A DNA stretch of 20,808 nucleotides from DATLBY01 sp035526665 (GTDB lineage: Bacteria; Acidobacteriota; Terriglobia; Bryobacterales; Bryobacteraceae). Position 1 is the first letter of the stretch, and each line of letters opens with the position of its first letter. Positions 1 through 6,874 of this stretch are shown one piece after another. The stretch covers positions 1 to 20,808 of the forward strand of contig DATLBY010000428.1 of NCBI GenBank assembly GCA_035526665.1, read 5' to 3'. A program made the translations under genes and the position numbers. The notes under the pieces are model-generated. The model had not been told where the DNA came from and ran no database searches. It was given only the letters and a program-made list of their open reading frames with translations.

Positions 1-129
1 GCTGCGGATGATGCGGATGCTGAGGGGCTCATCCACATGCTTCAGGCCGAGGTGCCAGCCGCCCACACCGATGGCGGATACTCGTTCTTCGGTGCTCCCG
101 AGAATGCGGTACGGCATATCAGAGTGCAT
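1..129 (-). CDS. Aldo/keto reductase, N-terminal part (runs off left edge)
   Basis: Only the first 43 codons lie in the window. The reverse strand reads MHSDMPYRILGSTEERVSAI and continues GVGGWHLGLKHVDEPL. This is the first strand and turn of an aldo/keto reductase TIM barrel: a short Y-R-x-L-G-x-T opening, then V-S-x-I-G-x-G-x-W. The family generally reduces aldehydes or ketones with NADPH in the cytoplasm. The catalytic Asp-Tyr-Lys-His residues lie further along and cannot be seen, so activity and substrate are unknown. I chose the ATG at 127-129 over the one four codons later because a GGAGG sits 7 nt upstream of it. The gene follows the anion transporter on the same strand after an 88-nt gap and may have its own promoter or be read through. 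The family call is fairly safe; the subfamily is not. Confidence 0.82.
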   Translation of the reverse strand, partial: MHSDMPYRILGSTEERVSAIGVGGWHLGLKHVDEPLSIRIIRS

Positions 130-217
130 TGCAGTTCCTCCGTCGTATAGGTATTGGATTCAGTTTGCAGGGATCGGATTTCGCAGTAATTTCCGGCACA
201 ATGAGTTGCTTAGACCT
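130..217. other. Intergenic gap between the anion transporter and the aldo/keto reductase
   Basis: These 88 nt hold the reductase ribosome binding site at the left end. I see no hairpin followed by a T run and no convincing promoter hexamers. Whether the reductase is co-transcribed with the upstream transporter and msrA cannot be decided from the sequence. Confidence 0.4.
137..141 (-). promoter_or_regulatory. Ribosome binding site of the aldo/keto reductase
   Basis: A perfect GGAGG on the minus strand lies 7 nt before the ATG at 129. It decides the start between two in-frame ATGs four codons apart. It is one of only two strong Shine-Dalgarno sites I see in the window; many genes here rely on translational coupling or lack one. 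Confidence 0.7.
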
Positions 218-1627
218 TCACCAGTAGCCGAGAGCTTTCCACCAGAGTGGACCGATCACCAGCCAGAAAAACAGGTTGGCGGTGCAGATCAACAGGCCGA
301 GACGCCACCATGTGGGCTGGCTGACGTAGCCTGCTCCGAAGAATACGGGGGCCGATCCGGTGCCGTAGTGCGTTAGCCCGGCATTGAGATTTGAGAAAAA
401 TGCCAGCGCCAGGGCGATCAGAAGCGGCGGGGCGCCAGTGGCGCCGCCAGCGGTCAGAAAGGCGGGATAGAGAGCCGTAACCTGGGCTGTCATGCTGGCG
501 AATCCGTAATGAATAAAGCAATACATCAGCACAAGGGTCGCAGCCGCAGCCTGCCAGGGCCATCCTTCCAAGTGTCTGAATCCGGCGTTCGAGATCAGTT
601 TGATAACGCCGGATTCGTTGAGCGCGTCCGACATCATCAGCATGGGGGCAAACCACATCAGCGCTTCCCATGCCTTGGATTCGGCCAGTAGTTCCGGCCA
701 TGTCAGCACTCCAGTGAGAAGCGCCGCGGAAACGCCAGCCAGTGCCACAAAGGCGTTCGGAATACCGTGAAGAGGAGAGGTAATCCAGCCTGCCATCACA
801 GACAGCAGAATCAGCACGAGCCAGCGCTCATCGCGGCTGAGAGGACCCATGGATTCCAACTCCACGGTGGCCAGTGCGCGGGCTGGAGACGTGTCGCGGA
901 TCGCCGGCGTATGCAAACGGTAGAGCATGTACGGCATCACCGTGAGTGAGAGAAGGCCGGGCAGGGCCGCCGCCAGCGCCCAGCGAACCCACGTGAGTTC
1001 GACATGTCCGATGCTGCGCGCGAAATCGGCGATTAACGGATTTGCTGCCATGCCGGTTAAGAACATCGCTGAAGCCGTATAGGTGGAGTGGAATCCGGCG
1101 AGCATCAGAAATGAACCCATCCGCGCGGCCGTTTCTCCCGGTTCGGATCCAAAAGCCCGGGCGAGGCTACGCGTAATGGGATAAATGACACCACCGCCGC
1201 GCGCCGTGTCAGAAGGAATAAACGGGGCAAGCACCAGGTTGGACGCCGCGACTGCATACGCCAGGGAGAGCGGCCCCCTGCCCAATTGCCTGACCAGTAG
1301 ATAGGCGACTCGCATCCCAAATCCGCTGCCGATCACGGCGCGCGCAAACAGAAATGCCGTAAAGATCAACCAGACGGTTTGATTTGCGAATCCGGAGAGG
1401 ACTTTGGCGGGCGCCAGCGTGCCGGTCAGCGCCAGCAGCGTCATCGATACCAAAACGCTGACACCCATCGCAACCGGTTGACTGACCAGCGCGACGATCG
1501 TGGCAACGAAAATCGCCACCAGGTGCCGCTGCGGTACACTTAAGCCCGGAATCGGCAGGAAAAACAGCAGCGCACCGGGAGCCAGCACACTCGCCCAGCG
1601 CCAGAGAGGAAGTCGCACCGGCTTCAA
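218..1627 (-). CDS. DASS-family (SLC13/CitT-like) anion transporter
   Basis: This is a 469-residue, very hydrophobic inner-membrane protein with about a dozen likely membrane segments, the usual size for divalent-anion:sodium symporters and dicarboxylate exchangers. Two inverted family signatures are visible. The first is A-P-F-I-P-S-D-T-A-R-G-G-G at residues 134-146. The second is H-Y-G-F-A-S-M-T-A-Q-V at 373-383, followed by L-T-H-Y-G-T-G-S-A-P near 418-427. Such proteins typically move citrate, malate, 2-oxoglutarate or other C4-C6 dicarboxylates. The first motif is SDT where SNT is usual, which touches a substrate/cation site. The start codon is TTG at 1625-1627 with only a distant GGAG; a GTG three codons on is an alternative, and the first internal ATG is at codon 54, too late. 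It follows msrA after 16 nt, so the two are probably co-transcribed. The exact substrate is unknown. Confidence 0.85.
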   Translation of the reverse strand: MKPVRLPLWRWASVLAPGALLFFLPIPGLSVPQRHLVAIFVATIVALVSQPVAMGVSVLVSMTLLALTGTLAPAKVLSGFANQTVWLIFTAFLFARAVIGSGFGMRVAYLLVRQLGRGPLSLAYAVAASNLVLAPFIPSDTARGGGVIYPITRSLARAFGSEPGETAARMGSFLMLAGFHSTYTASAMFLTGMAANPLIADFARSIGHVELTWVRWALAAALPGLLSLTVMPYMLYRLHTPAIRDTSPARALATVELESMGPLSRDERWLVLILLSVMAGWITSPLHGIPNAFVALAGVSAALLTGVLTWPELLAESKAWEALMWFAPMLMMSDALNESGVIKLISNAGFRHLEGWPWQAAAATLVLMYCFIHYGFASMTAQVTALYPAFLTAGGATGAPPLLIALALAFFSNLNAGLTHYGTGSAPVFFGAGYVSQPTWWRLGLLICTANLFFWLVIGPLWWKALGYW

Positions 1628-1643
1628 AGGCTGCTTCCCGCTC

Positions 1644-2114
1644 CTAAATGTGGCAGTGCGATAGCCCTCGTTTTTCGAGATATTGCTGATGATATTCTTC
1701 CGCGCGATAGAATTCCGAGGCCGGAGTGATCTCAGTCACTATAGGCCGCGCGAATTGACCCGAAGCCTGCAGCCGGTCCTTCGAGGCGCGCGCTGCTGCC
1801 TCTTGCTGCGGCGTATGGAAGAAAATGGCTGATCGATATTGCGTGCCGACGTCGGGACCCTGGCGGTTCAAGGTGGTGGGGTCGTGATTGTCCCAGAATA
1901 CCTGCAGCAGATCGTCATATTGAACTACTTGGGGGTCGAACTCAACCTGGACCACTTCGGCATGACCGGTCCGGCCGCTGCAAACATCCTTATACGTTGG
2001 GTTATGCATCTGTCCGCCCAGGTAGCCGGCGGCGGTGGATACAACGCCCTTCATTTGCCGGAAGGCGGCCTCTACTCCCCAAAAACATCCTGCTCCGAAC
2101 GTAGCCTTTTCCAT
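1644..2114 (-). CDS. msrA: Peptide-methionine (S)-S-oxide reductase MsrA
   Basis: This 156-residue protein repairs oxidised methionine, reducing the S-epimer of methionine sulfoxide in proteins using thioredoxin-derived electrons. The catalytic GCFWG motif is at residues 9-13 with nucleophile Cys10. The family block D-V-C-S-G-R-T-G-H-A-E-V-V is at 43-55, and a C-terminal Cys154 (S-H-C-H-I) is a plausible resolving cysteine. The sequence begins almost directly with the catalytic strand, and there is no signal peptide, so it is cytoplasmic. Length is normal for a compact MsrA, and no fused MsrB domain is present. It is the first gene of a minus-strand unit leading into the anion transporter and is divergent from the ArsA-like gene, with 57 nt between the two starts. 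No clear Shine-Dalgarno precedes the ATG. Confidence 0.96.
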   Translation of the reverse strand: MEKATFGAGCFWGVEAAFRQMKGVVSTAAGYLGGQMHNPTYKDVCSGRTGHAEVVQVEFDPQVVQYDDLLQVFWDNHDPTTLNRQGPDVGTQYRSAIFFHTPQQEAAARASKDRLQASGQFARPIVTEITPASEFYRAEEYHQQYLEKRGLSHCHI

Positions 2115-2171
2115 GTCTAATTAGATGCCTGGACGCGTCTTAATATTCAGGGTAATCCCCCCGAACTGAAA
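2115..2171. promoter_or_regulatory. Short divergent promoter region, msrA / ArsA-like gene
   Basis: Both transcription units must start within or near these 57 nt. The AT-rich stretch TAATAT at 2141-2146 could serve as a -10 for the plus strand, and its near-palindromic complement could serve the minus strand. I see no good -35 for either. Neither start codon has a strong Shine-Dalgarno. The region is defined by gene arrangement more than by motif quality. Confidence 0.35.
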
Positions 2172-3368
2172 ATGTCCATGCGTATCCTTTTATACAGCGG
2201 AAAAGGCGGAGTCGGAAAAACCAGTCTGGCGGCGGCGACGGGCGTCAAACTGGCGCAACTCGGCAAGCGGACGCTCGTGATGAGCGTCGATCCGGCTCAC
2301 AGCCTGGCCGACTCGTTCGACCTGGAGTCCGATCTCTTTCACGGGCGCACCTCGGAGCCCTATCAGGTAAACCCAAATCTTTGGATTCACGAAGTAAATA
2401 TCCAGAAAGAGATCAAGCGGCACTGGCAGGAGATTTCCAGTTACGTCAGCGCTGTCCTCCGGACCACCGGCATTAAGGGCATCGAGGCGGAAGAGCTGGC
2501 GATCCTGCCCGGCATGGAGGAACTGAGCGCCATGATGTACGTGAATCAGTACCGCCGGGAAGAGCGGTACGACGTAATGATTCTCGACTGCGCGCCCACG
2601 GCGGAATCGCTTCGCTTTATCAGCATGCCCACCACGCTGGATTGGTATATGAAACATATTTTTCCGTTTCATCGCAGCATGCTCAAAGCCGTGCGGCCGC
2701 TGGCGAATCGCGTCTCGCCGGTGGAGCTGCCGCCCGACCAGTATTTCGCAAATATAGCGGACCTGTTCAGCAAGCTCGAAGGCGTGGACAAGTTACTGGA
2801 AGATCCGGGAATCACCAGCGTGCGGCTGGTTACCAATGCGGAAAAAATGGTGCTACGTGAGACGCAGCGCGCCTATGTTTATTTTTCTTTGCACGGGCTG
2901 ACGGTAGACAACATCCTGGTGAACCGGGTGCTACCCGATCAGGTGCTGGACGCCTTCTTTGCCGGTTGGCGCCTCTCCCAGCAGAGCATATTGGCGGAGA
3001 TGGACGAATACTTCGCGCCGGTCAGCGTGCGCCGTATCCCGCTTTTCAATCATGAGGTTTACGGTACGGCCCGGTTGGAGGAGCTGGCGGCGGCAATGTA
3101 TGGCAATGCAGAGGACCCTTCCCTGGTCTCGCATGTGGAACGCCCGTACACCTTTGAAAAGATCGATAATCGGTACGAGGTACATCTGGCAATGCCGTTT
3201 GCCGCGAAGGGTGAGATAGGGCTCTTCAAGAAGGGTGATGAGCTGGTTGTTGAGATAGGGACGCTGCGCCGCCATATCGGTCTGCCCACCACAATGTCCA
3301 CCTTGATGCCTGCCAGAGCGCGCCTGGAGAAGAAAATGTTGATTGTAGAGATGAAGGAGACCGCATGA
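2172..3368 (+). CDS. ArsA/Get3-family ATPase with C-terminal alpha-crystallin-like domain
   Basis: This 398-residue soluble P-loop ATPase belongs to the SIMIBI class. It has the deviant Walker A GKGGVGKT at residues 10-17, a switch I D-P-A-H-S-L-A-D-S-F at 40-49, and a switch II D-C-A-P-T-A-E-S-L-R-F at 139-149. A further conserved V-T-N-A-E-K-M-V-L-R-E-T lies near 220-231. There is one ATPase domain, so it would act as a homodimer. The arsenite-binding cysteines of true ArsA are missing and no arsB or arsR is nearby, so an arsenite-pump role is unlikely. Residues about 326-395 look like the HSP20/alpha-crystallin-type domain found at the end of some bacterial ArsA homologues and of Get3d proteins. 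A chaperone or client-targeting role is inferred. The stop overlaps the next start by 4 nt (ATGA), implying coupling. Start choice between the ATGs at 2172 and 2178 is uncertain because neither has a clear ribosome binding site. Confidence 0.9.
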   Translation: MSMRILLYSGKGGVGKTSLAAATGVKLAQLGKRTLVMSVDPAHSLADSFDLESDLFHGRTSEPYQVNPNLWIHEVNIQKEIKRHWQEISSYVSAVLRTTGIKGIEAEELAILPGMEELSAMMYVNQYRREERYDVMILDCAPTAESLRFISMPTTLDWYMKHIFPFHRSMLKAVRPLANRVSPVELPPDQYFANIADLFSKLEGVDKLLEDPGITSVRLVTNAEKMVLRETQRAYVYFSLHGLTVDNILVNRVLPDQVLDAFFAGWRLSQQSILAEMDEYFAPVSVRRIPLFNHEVYGTARLEELAAAMYGNAEDPSLVSHVERPYTFEKIDNRYEVHLAMPFAAKGEIGLFKKGDELVVEIGTLRRHIGLPTTMSTLMPARARLEKKMLIVEMKETA

Positions 3369-3583
3369 CCGAACAGACGCAACGCCCCGGCACGCCGATT
3401 CTGGATCAGATTGGATCGGAGATTCGCAACATGTTCCACGGGCTGGAGCCCTCCGAAGCAGTGGTTCAGCACTTCCGGAACTCGCGTATCGAGTTTCTGA
3501 AAGGCATCCGCCAGATTATCGACAATCGCATTGCCCATGCCAGCCGCGCCAGTGACCGCGGCACGAAAGTGACGGTCGAGTAA
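3365..3583 (+). CDS. Small uncharacterised protein, 72 residues
   Basis: I do not recognise the family. The protein is short, soluble and charged, with no signal peptide, membrane segment or cysteine. Residues about 13-25 and 29-60 look helical; the stretch F-R-N-S-R-I-E-F-L-K-G-I-R-Q-I-I-D-N-R-I is amphipathic and could pack against a partner or dimerise. Its start overlaps the stop of the ArsA-like gene by 4 nt, and its own stop abuts the ATG of bcp with no spacer. Translation of all three is therefore probably coupled, and the protein may be made in fixed ratio to the ATPase. That arrangement and the lack of codon-use oddities support a real gene. A partner or adaptor of the ATPase is a reasonable guess and nothing more. 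Confidence 0.75.
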   Translation: MTEQTQRPGTPILDQIGSEIRNMFHGLEPSEAVVQHFRNSRIEFLKGIRQIIDNRIAHASRASDRGTKVTVE

Positions 3584-4048
3584 ATGGCGTTAAAAGAAGG
3601 AGATAAAGCTCCGCCCATTCATCTGCAGACTGACACCGGCGACGACTTCGATCTGGCTGGATTGAATGGGAAGAATGTGGTTCTCTACTTCTATCCCAAA
3701 GCGGACACCCCGGGCTGCACTACCGAGGCCTGTGAGTTCCGGGATGACGGACCAAAATTCGCCGGGGAGAATACCGTAATTCTGGGAATCTCGCCCGATC
3801 CTCCCAAGAGCCAGGCCAAATTCAAGGAGAAGTTCTCGCTGCCCTTCACCCTGCTCTGCGATGTGGACCACAAAGTGGCCGAAGCCTATGGAGTATGGGC
3901 GGAGAAGAGCATGTACGGGAAGAAATACATGGGGATCGAGCGAACCACTTTTCTGATTGATAAAGACGCAAAGATCGCCAAGATCTGGTCCAAAGTGAAG
4001 CCCGCGGGCCATTCGGCCGAGGTACTGGCGGCGCTGGCGGGTAGCTAG
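3584..4048 (+). CDS. bcp: Bcp/PrxQ-type peroxiredoxin (thioredoxin-dependent thiol peroxidase)
   Basis: This 154-residue cytoplasmic peroxidase reduces hydrogen peroxide and organic hydroperoxides with thioredoxin as donor. The peroxidatic motif D-T-P-G-C-T-T-E-A-C-E-F-R-D places the peroxidatic Cys45 and a resolving Cys50 five residues apart, the classic atypical 2-Cys Bcp layout. Thr42 and Pro38 (Y-P-K-A-D-T-P) belong to the active-site pocket. The C-terminal half has the family pattern G-V-W-x-E-K, then G-I-E-R-T-T-F-L-I-D. Length is typical. The ATG directly follows the TAA of the 72-residue gene, so it is the third gene of the ArsA-like unit. Its stop is one base from the stop of mutS2 on the other strand. 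Confidence 0.95.
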   Translation: MALKEGDKAPPIHLQTDTGDDFDLAGLNGKNVVLYFYPKADTPGCTTEACEFRDDGPKFAGENTVILGISPDPPKSQAKFKEKFSLPFTLLCDVDHKVAEAYGVWAEKSMYGKKYMGIERTTFLIDKDAKIAKIWSKVKPAGHSAEVLAALAGS

Positions 4049-4049
4049 T

Positions 4050-6431
4050 CTAATTCGCTTTCAACTCGGCGATGGTCGCGCCTGTGCCGCCTTCGTTCGG
4101 CGACGCCGGATAGAACTTTTCCACGTGCGGGCTGCTCGACAGCAGTCCTGCGATGGCCTTTTTGAGAACGCCCATGCCGTGCCCGTGAACAATACGGACG
4201 CGCATGACGGAGGCCATTGCGGCATGATCTAGAAACTTTTCCACCTCGTCGCAGGCCTCTTCGGCGCGATGGCCGATCACGTTGATCTCCTGATACGGAA
4301 CATCCCACCTCGGGCCGCTCTGGAACGTGACGTTTTTCGGAAGCTTCGCGGTTTCGCCGCTTGCGGGCAGCACCTCCTGGATATCGTCCATTGACACGCG
4401 CATCTTCATCAGGCCGGCATCTACTTCGATCGAATCTCCGGATATTTTTCGCACGCGAGCCGGCTGCCGGATTCCTTTCAGCACCACCCGGCTCCCTTCT
4501 TCCAGGCGGAGTTTCGCAGCTTGAGACGGCGCAGGTCCGGTGGCAAGAACATTGGTCTCTAACTCGTTCTGAAACTCCCGTTTGGTTTTAGCCACTTTGC
4601 GGAAGGCCTGCTCGGCGCTTTTCCGCTGCTCCGCCGTCTGCAAAATACTCTCGATGGTTTCCTTGGCCTGTGACTCGAATCTGGCGACCAATTCGTCAGC
4701 GCGCCGCTCGATTTCGCGGACCCTGGCTGACTCGCGCTTTTCCCATTCCCTTTGCAGAGTTTGCTCGCGCAACGTGAAATCCTGAATTTTTTGACGAAGT
4801 TGCTCCTCCATGGCGGCCGCGCCGGCGATCTTCTGGTGCAGTTCGCTCAGGAATCGGGCAATGTCGCGCTCCGTGGTGCTCATGGCGGCGCGGGCCCGGT
4901 GAATCAGACTTTCGGGCAGCCCCAGGCGGGCGGCGATGTCAAGCCCTGCGGATTTTCCGGGAGCCCCCAGCCGCAATTCGTAGGTAGGCTGGAGCGTCGC
5001 ATCATCGAAGCCCATCGAACCGTTCAGCACGGTCGCGGTATTTGCTCCGTAGACCTTGAGAGCCAGCAGATGGGTGGAGGCCAGAGTAAAGGTGTGCAGG
5101 TTGCGAAAGTTGTCCAGGATCGCAACGCCCAGCGCCCCGCCTTCTTCCGGATCCGTCGCGCGTCCCAGCTCGTCCAGCAGGACCAGGGAATCGGGCGTCG
5201 CCTCAGCCACCATCTCGCGGTTGCAGGTGATGTGCGCGGAGAATGTGCTGAGACTCTGCTCGATTGATTGCTGGTCACCGATATCGGCAAGCACTTGATC
5301 GAAGATGGGAAACTCGGCTTCGGCGGCGGGCACCGGTAGAGCGGCCTGCGCCATCAGGGCCAGCAGACCGACCGTCTTCATCGCCACTGTCTTGCCGCCG
5401 GTGTTCGGGCCGCTGATCAGCAGAATGCGCGTGCTCTGGTCCAAGGTCAACGACACGGGCACCACGCGCTTCTTCTGCTTGCGCAGTACGTCTTCCAGTA
5501 AGGGATGCCGGGCCTGTTTTAAATGAATGCGCCGCGCCTGCTCCGGACTGAAGCGCGGAATGACGCAATCGAAGGCGAGCGCGAAGGCCGCCTTGGCAAA
5601 CAGCAGATCCAGCTCGCTGATGGTCCGCAGCGTGCTTCGGATCGCATCCGCATGCTCGCGCAGTTTGCCGGTGATTTCGCGCAGAATGCGGTGCACCTCG
5701 CGCCATTCTTCCTCGGTGAGGCGCACCAGTTCGTTGTTCAAATCGATGGTATCCAAAGGCTCCACAAACAGGGTTTGGCCGCTGCTGCTCGCGCCATGGA
5801 TCACGCCATCTACTTTGCGCCGTTGCCCCGCGATGATCGGAACGACGAAGCGGTCGTTACGGATGGCGACGTACTCCTCCTGCAGGATGCCGTCCTCCCG
5901 ATGAGACCGCAGGAACTTTTCGAGCGATTCGTGAATATTTCTCTGCTGCCGGGCGATATCGCGCCGGAGGCGGTTCAGTGCCACGCTGGCATGATCGGCG
6001 ACCGTGCCGTTGGGGAGCACCTTTCCTGCCACTTCTCTGAGAAGACCGCGAAAGTCGCCCAGCCCTTCTGCCCGGGCCGCCAACTTGGGAAACCGCCTGG
6101 CCTCCGCCAGCAACAACAGTCTGACCTCGGTGGCGCGATCCAGAAAAGCAGTCAGATCGCCTATCTCTTTCGCTTCCAAGCCGGCGCCTTCGATCCGCAG
6201 CTTTTGTACGGCCACGGTGCTGTCCACGAGTCCGTTGAGCGGCAGTCCCTGCTGCAAACGGGAATACTCGGTCGCCTCAGCCAGCTCCGCCAGAGCCTGC
6301 TCCAGTTCGACCCGCGCCGTCGAGGGCGCCAGCTTTTCGAGTTCGGCACGGCCCAGCGGGCCTGACAGGTAACGGGCCAGCAATTCCTTTAAAGCATCGA
6401 ATTCCAAAAGAACCGCGCTGGTGTGCTTCAT
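4050..6431 (-). CDS. mutS2: MutS2 family ATPase with C-terminal Smr domain
   Basis: This is a full-length 793-residue MutS2. Residues 1-310 are the core/lever region without the MutS mismatch-recognition domain. The ATPase has Walker A GPNTGGKT at 341-348, Walker B L-V-L-L-D-E at 416-421, and the S-T-H switch at 452-454. A long charged coiled-coil runs at about 520-625, followed by a KOW-like beta segment near 640-690 and an Smr domain at about 715-793. MutS2 proteins suppress recombination or act on branched DNA and, in Bacillus, on collided ribosomes; which applies here is unknown. The Smr domain keeps H-G-H-G-M-G (749-754), but the LDLRG motif reads INVIG (716-720). The ATG overlaps the stop of the upstream Nudix gene by 4 nt. 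The 3' end meets bcp tail to tail with one base between them. Confidence 0.95.
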   Translation of the reverse strand: MKHTSAVLLEFDALKELLARYLSGPLGRAELEKLAPSTARVELEQALAELAEATEYSRLQQGLPLNGLVDSTVAVQKLRIEGAGLEAKEIGDLTAFLDRATEVRLLLLAEARRFPKLAARAEGLGDFRGLLREVAGKVLPNGTVADHASVALNRLRRDIARQQRNIHESLEKFLRSHREDGILQEEYVAIRNDRFVVPIIAGQRRKVDGVIHGASSSGQTLFVEPLDTIDLNNELVRLTEEEWREVHRILREITGKLREHADAIRSTLRTISELDLLFAKAAFALAFDCVIPRFSPEQARRIHLKQARHPLLEDVLRKQKKRVVPVSLTLDQSTRILLISGPNTGGKTVAMKTVGLLALMAQAALPVPAAEAEFPIFDQVLADIGDQQSIEQSLSTFSAHITCNREMVAEATPDSLVLLDELGRATDPEEGGALGVAILDNFRNLHTFTLASTHLLALKVYGANTATVLNGSMGFDDATLQPTYELRLGAPGKSAGLDIAARLGLPESLIHRARAAMSTTERDIARFLSELHQKIAGAAAMEEQLRQKIQDFTLREQTLQREWEKRESARVREIERRADELVARFESQAKETIESILQTAEQRKSAEQAFRKVAKTKREFQNELETNVLATGPAPSQAAKLRLEEGSRVVLKGIRQPARVRKISGDSIEVDAGLMKMRVSMDDIQEVLPASGETAKLPKNVTFQSGPRWDVPYQEINVIGHRAEEACDEVEKFLDHAAMASVMRVRIVHGHGMGVLKKAIAGLLSSSPHVEKFYPASPNEGGTGATIAELKAN

Positions 6432-6874
6432 GCCGCGAAGGCTCTTTCGATCACGGCGAGAGTCCCCTCCGTCAATCGCAGGCCGATTAACGCCCCCCTG
6501 TCAAACCACGCCACTTTACTCACGTCGTCCCCCGCCTGTAGTGCGCCTCCCGTAACCTCGCACAGGTAATCCATCAGCACGTAGTGATACTCGGCGCATC
6601 CACCGTCGTCCCGCAGAATGCGTTCGAAAATTTCGAACATCCGGGTGGGACTCACCAGCAGGCCGGTCTCTTCCAAAACCTCCCGGCAGATTCCCTCCGC
6701 CAGGGTCTCGCCCGTTTCCAGCGCGCCTCCCGGCAAAGACCAGTATCCCTTCAGGGGCTCTCGGCCCCGTTCTACCAGTAAAATTCGATTTCCCTCGATA
6801 ATCAGCGCACCGATGCCCAGGACTGGCCGATCCGGGTATCGCCGGCTTTTAGTGCTGGATTGAGCCTTTAACAT
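6428..6874 (-). CDS. Nudix hydrolase
   Basis: This 148-residue cytoplasmic hydrolase cleaves a nucleoside diphosphate linked to some moiety X. The Nudix box is complete: Gly50-x5-Glu56-x7-Arg64-Glu65-Val66-x-Glu68-Glu69-x-Gly71-Leu72. It is preceded by Y-W-S-L-P-G-G, which is common in MutT-like and ADP-ribose pyrophosphatase-like members. A sequence of this type does not reveal the substrate; candidates include oxidised nucleotides and ADP-ribose. The only plausible start is the ATG at 6872-6874, which lies inside the 3' end of the SMP-30-like gene (26-nt overlap); the next Met is past the Nudix box. It overlaps mutS2 by 4 nt, so the two are translationally coupled. A shared role in nucleotide or DNA maintenance is inferred from position only. 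Confidence 0.93.
   Translation of the reverse strand: MLKAQSSTKSRRYPDRPVLGIGALIIEGNRILLVERGREPLKGYWSLPGGALETGETLAEGICREVLEETGLLVSPTRMFEIFERILRDDGGCAEYHYVLMDYLCEVTGGALQAGDDVSKVAWFDRGALIGLRLTEGTLAVIERAFAA

Noticed and set aside
2172..3368. Arsenite efflux ATPase ArsA
   Set aside because: There is a single ATPase domain, the metalloid-binding cysteines are absent, and no arsB, arsD or arsR is nearby.
5523..6365. 280-codon open frame antisense to mutS2
   Set aside because: Low-complexity composition rich in Arg, Gln, Gly and Ala typical of a mirror frame in GC-rich coding DNA. mutS2 on the other strand is full length with all motifs.
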